This document shows positions 1-10,602 of a stretch of DNA of 64,000 nt, piece after piece. Position numbers and translations under genes: made by a program. This stretch comes from Linepithema humile (taxonomy: Eukaryota > Arthropoda > Insecta > Hymenoptera > Formicidae). Where the stretch lies: positions 4,774,001 to 4,838,000 of the forward strand of contig NC_090133.1 of assembly GCF_040581485.1 (NCBI RefSeq), in the 5' to 3' direction. Positions within the stretch are counted from its first letter, which is position 1. The number at the start of each line of letters is the position of its first letter. The notes below the pieces were generated by a model, which saw nothing but the letters and a program-made list of their open reading frames with translations, was not told the DNA's origin and made no database searches.

Positions 1-1947
1 TACATCGTGCATTAGGCGCGAGCCGCCGTTGTATATCATAAGCCTCGTACGAACGACGGCTTCGCGTTAAGGCGATTCTACGCGATTCACTTCGGATGAT
101 CATCCTCAATAAATCGAAGAAGTAAATATTTTCTTCACGTTACTGTTTATACGAGTATACATATTTCCTTACGCGTTTATTTTATTCTTTCGAAGGATTC
201 GGGGATGATCTTCAAAACTGAATATCGCATAAGTTTAACATTAACGTCTTAGCACCATTAAGTGAACACAATAGTGTCACAACTAATATTTGAAATAAAT
301 CTTTAAAATGTGGACTCGGACACGTCGCTGCGAACGAAAGAAATAAGAAATAGACACATTCTCTACTTCTTTGTCGAGCTATGACGTGATTGTGCCAACT
401 TGCTGGTGCTAAGTCGTCTATAGAAACGGATTTACATGAATCAGTTTTAAGAATAATTCCCGATGAATCATTCATGAAAGGCGAGAGTAAAGTGCAAACA
501 ATATCTGCATACAAAAACGCTCAGATGTGACACGATTGTGGTAATTTATGTGCAAAGGCAAATTTGCACGCTTAATTTTTTTGCGATGATCTAGAATAAA
601 TTTATCTATTCCGAAAAAGCAAACGTATAAATACTGTTTCGAAATAAAAACCTATCCTTTACAATAAGGGATTAGAAAAATAGAAGAGCCATTCTTTGCT
701 TCGTGCTCAGTCGTGTGTAAAGATGAATTTGTCATACTGTCAGGAGAGCGAGCCGTGTAGATGCGGCTTAAAGCGCTTGGTGTGTCGTGTGCGGTGTGTG
801 GTACAGCCTCTGGCCACTCGTACAGTATCCCCCTTCCCTCCCTCAACGATGCATTTCCGGTTTGGTAGCCTGCATCGTGCAGCTCGAACAGCGGCGCGCA
901 CTGCCGCCATTCCTCGTCATCGCCGTCGCCGTCGCCGTCGTCGTCGTCGTCGTCGACTAACGCACTCGCAGCTTACAGTGGTTATTGCACGGTAGACACG
1001 TTGGCTACCATCGGGCTTGTGCTCAGTGTTCCGACATATTTATGAGCACTTCGTCAATGACCGGACTTTTCCTAGACCGGTCTCTCTTTCTCTCTTTCCC
1101 TCGCCCTCTTCCACCGGCAATAGCACGCGACAGAGGAAAATAAAGCTAACAAGAAGATTGGTTCTACTTTAAAATAAGATACGAGTGGCTCGCGCTGCCG
1201 CGAGCGACTAGTTTACAATGGAAATCATGTGTTGCAAAGCAGCCTGTAGTCTACTTAGAATTTTCAGACAATTTTTTTGTTTTATTTTAAACTAGCCCTG
1301 CTCTCCTGGCTGCAATATTAGCAGATTTATATGCTCGCCGTCAAATTCTAGGATAAAAAATGACTTACGATTGAAAGGAGAATGATTAGACGCGGATGTC
1401 GACTTGACTCTTGATTGAATAAAATGGCAACTACGAACACCGCGGATAATGTCAGATGCGAATGTGTCAGCCGAACGTGACAAATGCCAATGATATATAC
1501 CTACGTTTTCCTAGTATCTTAGCAAGCACAGAGTGCATCTAGGATGCATGTACGAACACATTGATGAGTAATTACATAAATGTCAATTTAATCATATGGC
1601 ATTTCATAGTATAAATTATGTCGTAAAATAAATATATTGAAATTCAATCAAATCTATTACACAGCATAATCACATTCGCGATATTTTCGATCATCTTTTA
1701 CGTCATCCAGAATAGAGAAGACATTTTTAGCAATGAGTGATTTATTTGATAGAATTTCTATGATAAATTATTTTATGTAATTGTAAATTTCGTTATTTAT
1801 ACATATTTTGTATATTTATAATCGATGCTTTGCAATCTTATGTAATATAAGTATACTAACTAACTAATATACTAGTATAAAAACTTTTCTGATGCATATC
1901 ATCCGTCAAAGAAAGTCCTCAATTATTTCTGTATCTCGTCCTTTTTT
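1..1947. other. Non-coding AT-rich stretch with short CpG-richer patch
   Basis: No supported gene. The patch around 700-1000 is CpG-richer, and its open frames are short and run into a GTC-type trinucleotide repeat that reads as poly-arginine. The rest is AT-rich with scattered AATAAA-like words that support no transcript on their own. Confidence 0.6.
921..955. repeat. Trinucleotide microsatellite (GCC/GTC-type)
   Basis: An uninterrupted run of cgccgt changes into pure GTC triplets. In one frame it would encode an arginine run, but there is no coding context on either side. Confidence 0.85.

Positions 1948-1986
<39 letters not shown>
1948..1986. repeat. (GA)n microsatellite
   Basis: Purine tract of GA dinucleotides with one AAA interruption. 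A CT tract follows about 140 bases downstream, so the two could pair in single-stranded form. Confidence 0.9.
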
Positions 1987-2128
1987 CTAACCGCGACGAC
2001 ACGCAGGTTGATGACATAACTGTACCCACCACGACTCCGGTGGGCTTTTTTTTCATTTCGCCTGAGAACGTTACCAATAGACGTGCGTGATTGTAATTTT
2101 GGCAATGTCGAGAACTCGACGCAGGAAG

Positions 2129-2168
2129 TCTCTTTCTCTCTCTCTCTTTCTTTCTCTCCTCCTCTCGC
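2129..2168. repeat. (CT)n-rich microsatellite
   Basis: Pyrimidine tract of CT with TTT and CCTCC interruptions. It is the partner of the GA tract ending at 1986. Confidence 0.85.
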
Positions 2169-2169
2169 T

Positions 2170-5100
2170 CGTCCTTATTGGAAACCGCATCGACATTAAA
2201 TGTAATTTGCCAGCTTTTCGGATCTCTAGTCGCGGCGAGACGAATCAGCATCCGCCGCCGTTCTTTCAATCAAGCTAGGCCTTGTCTCGATTTCTGCGAA
2301 TCCTACGATTCGTTAGCGATTTAACTTGTTGACGACTCTTGCGAAATCTACTCGGCCGAATAAGAATTCACCGGTCCAGGAATTTTATACGTCGTATAAT
2401 TTTTTTTTTATGAACGATTCGAATATAGACACAAATAAAATATCGACGAAATCAAGTATCAAAATACTTATAAGAAGAACTTTTGCTAATACATCTGATC
2501 AAATACTTCAACACGCCTAAATTTATAATTTTGAAATTAAACGCATGCTACGTACAATTTTTATTATTTGCCATTTTTACTCAAATAAAAGTATCAGGTT
2601 TTTAAATACTGTTTTAAAGTACATAATAAATTTTTGTATTGATTCAAACTAGTCGACATTTAACGATAAAAAAATACATTGTTTCAATATTTAGTATGAT
2701 ATTACAACATAAATATTATGCTTTAATTTATAAGCATTAACTAGTTTGATTGATTGGTTAAAGTTTCATACTTTTAATCAAGCTTCATATATCATATTAT
2801 AGATTAATGAGTCTAAATTTTCACTTTTTCAAATATTTAACAGGCTCATTATCAGCTCATTTATTTTGATAAGCAAATAAAATTCGACGAGAAATCATTA
2901 ATCGCGTCAATAATAACGCTACATAATATATAATCGACCTTATTATGCATCATACATAAACTCAGGAATCTATGGATAATTCAGAGTCATTGATTCATAG
3001 ATCAAACGATCGCACGCGGTCCTTGATCCTGATATTACGATCCCGACGATTAAACCTAGCATTTGCATTTTCACCGTGCGCACTCCGCGTGTACGCGCTC
3101 CAATCTGACACGTAGTTGCATAACGCACCGCGTATGATGATAGATTACGCAACTCTCGGCACCGCGGGCAGGTATCGCACACACAAGGTGCTCCGTAATA
3201 TAGGCTCGCTTCATTATACCTCTAACGGATCGCAAAAGCTTGACGTAGCTGAGAAATTGAATCTTGCGAAGTCCACGAAAAATTTAAATAAACGGCGCTA
3301 TTAACTCTGTGAGTAATAACTTAAAAACATAACTATTTTTGATATCGTAAGAAATTATTTGCTCACTAACTACAACTATTGAAAATTAAATTTTTTTTTC
3401 AAAATTATATAAGTACTTTTCTGATCATTTCTTTGCAAAGAAAATTTAAATACCTAGAATGTTAATTCTATTATCCTCTAAACACAATACATTTGTCTAC
3501 TCGCAATGATACTTTATCTCATTTACAGACATAGCATCATAAACCTCAGAATTCTTTCTCGCTTTCCTTTATATTCTTCAGTACTTCCTCATTGTTTTCA
3601 ATTTCCATAACTTTCCCCGACTTGAGGTTTCTGCGAGAAAATAATTGATTCAACCAGAAAGAAAGAAAACATTAGCCAATAGATTTAATAATCTTTTACG
3701 AATGCGGTTAAACTAAGAAAGGTTAATTCTTTTTTTCTTACAAAAAAATAAAATTGTAACAGCGTTTTCTCACTTCTTTCTTGCGAAATTTCGGCTTTCA
3801 TCGCGTACTCTCTGTCTGCAGTGACCGATTCAATTCCCGGTTACTTACGTGCGTACGCACGCGAGCACCTCGTCAACGGTTAACTGTGTTTTCATTTCCT
3901 GTCAGGAACAAGAGAGGAAAAAAAGCGAAAGGCCGCCTTCAAACCGCGCACAACGCGGAATGCCCACGCCCTTCCGTCAGGAACGATCTCCCCTACCAAT
4001 GGTCAGGTATGCAAACTCCGACTTACGTGTCGGCGGACGGACAGCCCTTCGCAATAAGGAAGCGCTCGTTATGATCGATCTCGCCAGACCCGACAATGCC
4101 CGGCAGATTATTCGGAATGAACATTACGATAGAGTCTCTCTCTCCTTTGAGTTGGCGTAAGTACCTTCTTCGATGACGGAGCCCATAAAGCTCAATTTAA
4201 GGTTCCGCATTTTATATTAAAGACTGAATGAAACGTTACAAAATATAAGAATATATCATTTTTTTCCTTATTATTTACTTTATTTAAGTTTTTATACTTT
4301 CGCGACATTTGTGATTAAGATTCTACCTTCATAAATAAATTTGTTATTTAATGTTATTACGTTATAAAATACGAAATGATAGATAAATGAAAAGCATATT
4401 AATACTGACAAGCATTATTTTATATAATAATTTTTAAATTAATTCTAAAAGTATGTGATAAATAATTTATTTTTTAAATGTACGACTCATCGCCTTTTCG
4501 CGTTTAAGCTCTACGCTTGCTGAATCTACAACTGGCTTTCCCGTATCTAACCAAGGAGGGAAAAATACATAGGAACGCAACGATTGGCGTTACAATGTAC
4601 GCCGTCGAACGTTACGATTGCGATGATAACGTTAACTAGATGCCGAGGCGCTTCTCTATTTTGATAGAACGGAACATTCTCTTCCGAGAGAACCGCTCAG
4701 TCCCAAGCGGCGATTAATCATCAATATTAGATCTAACGTTCCGGTATGCGGCCAACGATTTATTGCGCGTATTCTCAACGAAAAAAAGGGACGGGAAAAC
4801 ACGAATTTTTCCGAGCTGATGCGCGCATATATACGAGAGTCCGCTAATCTACGAATATCAAATCAACGTCGAACATGCCTCGACGTTTCGCGATACATAA
4901 TTCTTGCATTCATTCGAGATTACGTTGTAGGTATTGGCAATATGCGATTTGCAGAGCGACTTCCGGTGCGGCTGATGCTCTGACATTAAAAACTACCTAC
5001 AGTAACGGTGAATGAATGAGATTTTGTAGGGAACGGAAAATGAATTTACTTTGATAATTGTCTAAAACTATCTCAAATTGAATTCACTCACTGATACAAT

Positions 5101-5232
5101 GTGCAACAGCGGAGTGTTGTGTTCACCAGTTGATCTGTAATACAAAAATACAACCAGATTATAGCAGTGTTTAAAATAATTAACATTTCAAAAATAATTA
5201 TTGCACATATTGAACTTTTAATGCGCCTTTTA
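2170..5232. other. Non-coding stretch, nothing recognised
   Basis: AT-rich sequence with a modestly CpG-richer island near 3800-4150. Open frames there are about 100 codons, overlap in different frames and show no recognisable domain. No repeats or RNA genes were identified. Confidence 0.5.
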
Positions 5233-5612
5233 AAAATAGATATACGCTACGCGCGCTATTTATTCTTTAGAGAGTTACAAACAAATATATATATTGTATT
5301 ATAACTATACCTTTAATAACAATAATATTATAATATCACCATTACTTGTATATTATGCCATTATTATTGTCGCAATTACAGTACTATGTGTATAGTGTAG
5401 AATAATTCGAAAGTAAATAATCGGACCGCATTTCGAGCGAGCATGTACCCATATCAAATCAGTAGAGTTACGTCCTGAAAGGATTTAAACAAAGAATTCG
5501 GAAATGTATCAAGATTTTAAAAAAACACTTTGAATATTTTCTACAAAACAAAAAATACCTGCACTAACCGCAAGCCGTATAAATTATGTGTAAAATTTAA
5601 TGAAAAACTACT
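5233..5612. repeat. Dispersed repeat, copy A (pair with 9808-10602)
   Basis: This segment aligns along its length with 9808-10602 in the same orientation. Shared landmarks are the acgcgcg word at the left edge, the ataatattataatatca block, the taatcgga block and the segment ending at cgtataaat. Copy A lacks the roughly 350-bp insertion seen in copy B. Divergence is substantial, so the duplication is old. The repeat family is not recognised. Confidence 0.65.
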
Positions 5613-5660
5613 TAAAAAAAAGAACCTATGTCGTTTGATTTCTCTTTTAAATGTAAAAGA
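5611..5660. repeat. Inverted arm matching 10407-10460
   Basis: The core gtcgtttgatttctctttta reads here on the plus strand and as its reverse complement at about 10424-10445. Similarity continues about 15 bases further on each side. The arms lie just outside copy A and inside the insertion of copy B, so they may belong to a separate mobile family. Confidence 0.6.
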
Positions 5661-7277
5661 CTACTAAACTTAAATCACAAATCACAAATTTACTACGTAA
5701 AATAATTTATATTTTAAAAATAATTACTGGAAACATTGAAGTTTTTATTTATTTTTAAAGCAAATACTTAAAAGTATATAACAAATAATACAAAATACAA
5801 TCCACTCAATTCTAAAGTAGAACAGTGTCCAATATTCATATCATAAAGATAAATTGACTTAAAATTAACTTGTTCTGGTCAGTTCTCTAGGCCATCAACG
5901 GATTCAGCACTGTTACAAAAAGTAGAACTTAAATTTAGGTTATGACCTCAAAACTTCAGCTGCATTAATTAGGGCAGGAATCGAATTTTAACTTAAAATT
6001 TGGGATCCAATTTTATAATTTTTATTTTCAAGATATTTAAAATATAATAATTATAAAAATTAAATTACATTGAGAGTAATTAATAATTCTAAATAATAAA
6101 TATTGTAATTATTTTCATAAATATGCTAAAAGTATGCTTAAATATCTCAAATATTTTATAAGTATTATATTACATAATAAAACAAAATGCTACGTGACTG
6201 GCGCGGAGGCAAACAATTCCTACAATATTCTACCTTCAAATAACAAAATGATACACTCTTTTATGATAAATTTATTTGTACTATGCATTACAATGAATGC
6301 ATTACGTATCACAAACATTTCTCGCACAAATACAATTTTAAAATTTAAACTGATTACCGACAATTAAGGTATTACATTTCAAAGACTTTTACAGAAGTTA
6401 TAATAATAAGTTCGCATTATATCACAAAACACAAAAAAATAACGAAACATAAAAATATATAAGATAAAAAAATTAATTATTTGAAATTAAATTGTTACAT
6501 AATTGTCAATATTTTTATCCTTACAGAGAAGTTGATGATTATTTTATTAAATTATTTTAATTAATAAATTTATGAACCCAGTTTATCAATTTAAAACATA
6601 ATATATAATAATATTCATAATTATAGTTAATATATTTAAGAAATGTAACTTAGTGTTCTATAAAGCATAGATTTATATAATCATATTCATAACTTTATGA
6701 ACATAAATCAAATAATTATTTGTCAGGGCTATATATACTTGTATCCGTATATTCTTGTAGTATCCATCTTTAAATAAATTTCAATAATCAAAATCAGGAC
6801 TGCTATTATTGCTGATTGCGATGCTACTTGAAGATCATCATTCCCGTCATCAATTTTTGGATAAATCTGTAAACACATTTATAATACATAAAAAATAAAT
6901 TGTTTGATTTTTGCTGTGATCATTATATTGTATATATTTCATAAATTAAAGACAATTTGAAAAAAGTGAAAATTTAATTGCACATAACAATATTAACAAT
7001 AATGTCAATAAAACTTACTGCTATTTTTTTATCCATTAGTTTAGTTTACTTGCTCAATGATGTTCATCTTTAATGTGGTCATCATAAATGAGTTACCACT
7101 AAATCCAGTGCATCAATGGATGTATATCTTATCCAAGCCCAATACTAATGTGACATGAAATGGTATCCTAGCAAGAGATAGGAGACTGTACAAAGGAAAT
7201 AAAAAACAAAAAAATTTAAATGAGTTTTAGCAACAGATATGTTTCTGTGACGATTATTACAATCTGTTTCAAAATCA
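5661..7277. other. AT-rich non-coding stretch
   Basis: Strongly AT-rich, with no supported gene or recognised element. It is the 3' flank of the minus-strand zinc-finger array. Beyond 7278 the decayed array can no longer be followed. Confidence 0.5.
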
Positions 7278-7652
7278 TCATCTTTTGGTATATCTCCATA
7301 GCCAATTGTGAAATATATATTTTTTAAATTGTTTCTCAGAATGCAAGCGTATACATAATCTTCTAAACTTCCAGATAAAAATCAAATTTTTATCAAAATT
7401 CCAATGAGTTGGAGTATTCAAAACATATTTTTGATGATTCCTCATATAAACTTCTGTATCTTTCTTCAAAACTAAAAATTTCTTCATACATTTTTTTATA
7501 TGTAAAGTCCAAAGTTGGACATTTCGAAAATAATAACAATCTTTTAATAACATAAACATTGTATCCATTTTAATCGATGAAACGTGTACTGACTAATCAA
7601 CTGTGTCATGTGTTTCTTCCGTCGTATTTTTCCATTTATCCAAATGTCACTT
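7278..7652 (-). pseudogene. Decayed fourth unit of BED/C2H2 zinc-finger array
   Basis: Downstream of the stop at 7653-7655, in the same frame, the sequence still resembles the array. The linker between units (ETHDTVD, then HVSS, then MDTM) is visible but carries additional in-frame stops, TGA and TAG. A further open stretch from 7568 repeats the pattern MDTM, LHIKK, LHSEKQ and WLWRY seen in unit 3. The BED cysteines are gone and the last finger is lost after WRYTKR, where three more stops follow. Frame is kept across the whole array (7568 is a multiple of 3 from 9104), so decay was mainly by nonsense and missense changes. It could instead be a read-through tail, which seems unlikely with six or so stops. 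Confidence 0.7.
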
Positions 7653-9077
7653 TTATTCATGATCCAGAGGAGTTTCATTAGAAAGAAAAAAGTTGTTGTG
7701 ACAAATATCACATTCCACCACAAAATTATTTTTTTTTTCACAATATTTCCATAGCCAATGATGAAATGTATGTTTTATTAACTCTTCTCTAGAATGCGAG
7801 TATAAGTGATCTTCTAAACATTCAGATAAAAATAAAACATTTTTGTTACAAATGATGCACATCAAAGTCATTGAGTTGAAATATTTAAAGTATGTTCTTG
7901 ATGGTCCATGTAAACTTCGAAATTTTTCTTCAAGATTAAAAATTTTTTTATGCATTTCTTTAATATGTACCCAAAAATTGGATATCTCGATGCAACTATC
8001 TTTTAATGACATTGGGTCCATTTCAAATGATGAAACATGTTTCGATGAATTGACTGTGTTGTGTGTTTCTTGCATAATTTTCAATTTATCTGAATGCATC
8101 TTTTTTATATGAGAATCCAGATGACTGCATACAGAAAGAGACAAATTGTTGCAACAAATATTACATTTCACTATAAAGTCACCTCTTTGTGTGCAATATT
8201 TCCATGGCCAAACTCGATATATATAATAATTCTTTTGTTGCTCTTCAGAATGTGAATTCAAATGATCTTTTACACATTCAGATGTAGATAGAACATTTGC
8301 ACAACAAATAACACATTGTGAATATAAGTTATTAAGATACTTAAAATACATCCATGGCCATTTCATCAATTTTCTTTCTTCTTCATATTTCCAAATTTCT
8401 GGATGTTGAGTTCCTACATGTCTCTGGAAATTTGTAGGGTTTGTATAATCGTATATATTTTCGCAAAACATGCACTGTGCTTCAAAATTCGGTAGCTGTA
8501 CATAATATTTCCATATATGCTTTTTATTTGCAATACTTACAAGTGACATCGTGTCCGTTTGATGTAATGAGACTGATTCTGACGAATCAACTGTATTACA
8601 TGTTTCTAGCATATTTTTTAATTTGTCCGAATGTATCCTTTTTATATGAGAATCCAGATAACTGCATATAGAAAGAAATAAGTTGTTATGACAAATATTA
8701 CATTTCACCACAAAATCACTTCTTTTTGTGCAATATTTCCATGACCAATCGCGATTTACATAATTTTTTCGTTGTTTTTCAGAGTGCAATCTCAAGTGAT
8801 TTTGTACAGATTGAGATTTAGACAGAACTTTTGCGTCACAAATAATACATTGTGAATAAAATTTATTAAGATACTTGAAACACATCCAATACCATTCCAG
8901 TTTTCGTTTTTCTTCGTATTTCCAAATTTCTTGATGTTGAGTTTCTATATGTCTTTGGAAGTTTATGGGGGTTATATAATCGTATCTATTTTCACAAAAC
9001 TTGCATTGTGCTTTCAAATTCGGCAGTTTCATATAATAATCCCACACATTCATTCTAGTTGCAATACTTAAAGACAT
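7653..9077 (-). CDS. Tandem BED/C2H2 zinc-finger protein, likely DNA-binding
   Basis: About 474 residues from the ATG at 9077; no upstream in-frame ATG was used. The protein is three repeats of about 176-179 residues. Units 1 and 2 each hold three zinc fingers: a BED-type finger (aromatic WxYY-LPN, CxFC, then HIETQH or HVGTQH followed by EIWKYEE), a C2H2 finger (CIIC or CVIC with HLRLH or HLNSH) and a second C2H2 finger (CNIC with HIKRIH or HIKKMH). Unit 3 keeps both C2H2 cysteine pairs, but its BED cysteines are gone, and the protein ends at DHE before the last histidines. BED fingers bind DNA in insect chromatin proteins and in transposases. No transposase catalytic domain is present, so this is either a domesticated or host BED gene or a transposon remnant. 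An insect initiator word (TCAGTC, minus strand 9094-9099) lies about 20 bases before the ATG. No intron is visible. I do not recognise a named gene. Confidence 0.75.
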   Translation of the reverse strand: MSLSIATRMNVWDYYMKLPNLKAQCKFCENRYDYITPINFQRHIETQHQEIWKYEEKRKLEWYWMCFKYLNKFYSQCIICDAKVLSKSQSVQNHLRLHSEKQRKNYVNRDWSWKYCTKRSDFVVKCNICHNNLFLSICSYLDSHIKRIHSDKLKNMLETCNTVDSSESVSLHQTDTMSLVSIANKKHIWKYYVQLPNFEAQCMFCENIYDYTNPTNFQRHVGTQHPEIWKYEEERKLMKWPWMYFKYLNNLYSQCVICCANVLSTSECVKDHLNSHSEEQQKNYYIYRVWPWKYCTQRGDFIVKCNICCNNLSLSVCSHLDSHIKKMHSDKLKIMQETHNTVNSSKHVSSFEMDPMSLKDSCIEISNFWVHIKEMHKKIFNLEEKFRSLHGPSRTYFKYFNSMTLMCIICNKNVLFLSECLEDHLYSHSREELIKHTFHHWLWKYCEKKNNFVVECDICHNNFFLSNETPLDHE

Positions 9078-9093
9078 TGTGCCCGTTTCGAGT

Positions 9094-9099
9094 GACTGA
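9094..9099 (-). promoter_or_regulatory. Candidate initiator (TCAGTC) for the zinc-finger gene
   Basis: On the minus strand the word TCAGTC matches the arthropod initiator consensus TCAKTY and sits about 20 bases before the ATG. A related word recurs in the linker before unit 2, because the unit duplication included this leader. No TATA box sits at the right distance. The word is short, so chance is a real alternative. Confidence 0.25.
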
Positions 9100-9207
9100 A
9101 GCAACTAAATTCGATACAATAATCTTTCTCGTCGAAAAGTATAAGAGAACGAGAGAAATCGTTGACGCCACTGGAAACACTGGAATTTGTAAACGCTTAC
9201 GCACGTG

Positions 9208-9312
9208 ATTGTTTGCCGGCGACTTGGTTGCCAAGAGACTAGAAACAAAGTTGCTGCTGGTCTCTGCGACTTTATTTCTAGTTCCTTGGCAACCAAGTCG
9301 CCGGCAAACAAT
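9208..9312. repeat. Near-perfect foldback (hairpin) upstream of zinc-finger gene
   Basis: The outer arms 9208-9245 and 9275-9312 match at 36 of 38 positions as inverted repeats. Pairing continues inward with a few mismatches to leave a short loop. The outer edge reads attgtttgccggcgacttgg, and its complement closes the other end. The shape fits a foldback/MITE-like insertion or a snap-back duplication. It lies about 110 bases upstream of the probable start of the minus-strand gene. Confidence 0.85.
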
Positions 9313-9807
9313 TAGCCTAGCTGACAATTATGAAAACATATGACGAAACACGACCGCGCATCTTGAAAATAACATTTCAGCGAAAAAGACGTTACCTTTA
9401 CACGAATATACAGTTTTGTGAAAAATAATGCACAATTAATATATTATTTATATGTATGAAATAAAACTTCCAATTACTTCCAAATTATACTTGTATCAAA
9501 GAAATTGATATGGCTATAATCAAGAAAAACGCGTATTTTTCGAATTACTTATACTGCATTAAATGCAATCAATACTTTATATTGCCCGACAAAAACAGTA
9601 CGTGAAATCAACGTTATCGCCATTTAACACAGTATCGTGGAATCCACATGGCTATTTGGGTGAATAATAAATTGGGTTGTTTTATTATTCACCCAAATTG
9701 ATCTAATAAACTAATAATTTATAGGCGTCTATAAGCTATCTATTAAATTTTTTCGACCTGTATTTTACACTGGGTATAAAATAATAATTGTCTCGTTCAA
9801 TACAAGT
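9313..9807. other. Non-coding stretch with one hairpin
   Basis: AT-rich. The only structure noticed is the hairpin at 9654-9698. Confidence 0.5.
9654..9698. repeat. Perfect 18-bp stem hairpin
   Basis: Arm 9654-9671 (atttgggtgaataataaa) is the exact reverse complement of 9681-9698, with a 9-base loop. The gggtgaataataaa core is typical of short terminal inverted repeats joined nearly end to end. Confidence 0.8.
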
Positions 9808-10113
9808 TTACCTCACGCGCGTGCCATTTAGTTTTTTAGTTACAAAAAATTATATATTATAATTATATGTTTAATAAAAATAATATTATAATATCATCGT
9901 TATTTATATATTATTATACCATCATTACTGTCTCAATTTGGATGCACTATATATAGCGTTATTTAATACAAGTGTTGTTCTCGTGTAAAAATGTGGAAAA
10001 ATTAATTAAACTTGTAATTAGATTGTTACATAAATGTATATCGAAAATATATAATCGGATCGAATTTTGAGTGAGCATTTATATTAAATCAATAGAGTTG
10101 CGTCTTTGACATA

Positions 10114-10467
10114 TTTGTTATTTTAAATGCTTAAATTTTTTATAATTTTTTTATTAGATATCTATTTCAAAAAACACATGGAAGATTTTCATTGTTGCCT
10201 TTTTTCCATAACGCTAATTGATTATCTCGATGCATGTGTGCGTTACTTTGTGCTATCGAGCGGTTGTTAAGGTTTGAAAAGGTTCTCTTTCTTAAAAAAG
10301 CATGGAAGATTTTCATTGTTGCTTTTTTTCCACAACGTTGATTGGTTATCTCGATGCAGATGTGCGTTGCTTCATGCTATCGAGCGGTTGTCAAGGTTTG
10401 AAAAAGTTAGTAGTTAAATTAAAAGAGAAATCAAACGACGTAGATCCTTTTGCTTAAATATTAATTT
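10114..10467. mobile_element. Insertion in copy B with 8-bp target duplication
   Basis: The insertion is flanked by ttgacata at 10106-10113 and again at 10468-10475, and the same locus in copy A is uninterrupted. An 8-bp duplication is typical of hAT-like elements, but clear terminal inverted repeats are not visible. The insert contains the 124-bp tandem duplication and the inverted arm at 10407-10460. Confidence 0.5.
10177..10424. repeat. Two-copy tandem duplication, 124-bp unit
   Basis: The unit starting catggaagattttcattgtt occurs at 10177 and again at 10301. Similarity holds through atcgagcggttgt and aggtttgaaaa, with about a dozen substitutions. Confidence 0.85.
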
Positions 10468-10602
10468 TTGACATACTTTAGAAAAGATTTACACAAAGAA
10501 TTCGAAAATGTATCAAGATTCAAAGAAGATATTTTGAATATTTTCTATAAAACACAAAACAATATCTAATCTCGAACCGTATAAATCATATGTAAAAATT
10601 CC

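Larger units (their letters stand above)
9808..10602. repeat. Dispersed repeat, copy B, interrupted by an insertion
   Basis: This is the same repeat as 5233-5612. Homology runs from 9808 to about 10113 and resumes at about 10468, continuing to about 10600. The intervening 10114-10467 has no counterpart in copy A. Confidence 0.65.

Noticed and set aside
2025..2053. Hairpin (cccacc ... ggtggg) followed by eight T, like a bacterial terminator
   Set aside because: The window is eukaryotic; the stem is only 6 bp and no gene ends here. Chance is sufficient.
3823..3843. tRNA T-arm-like word (gattcaattcccgg)
   Set aside because: No A-box, acceptor stem or cloverleaf could be drawn around it.
9055..9327. 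Open frames running through the foldback on the minus strand
   Set aside because: They are by-products of the palindrome and overlap the leader of the zinc-finger gene in other frames.
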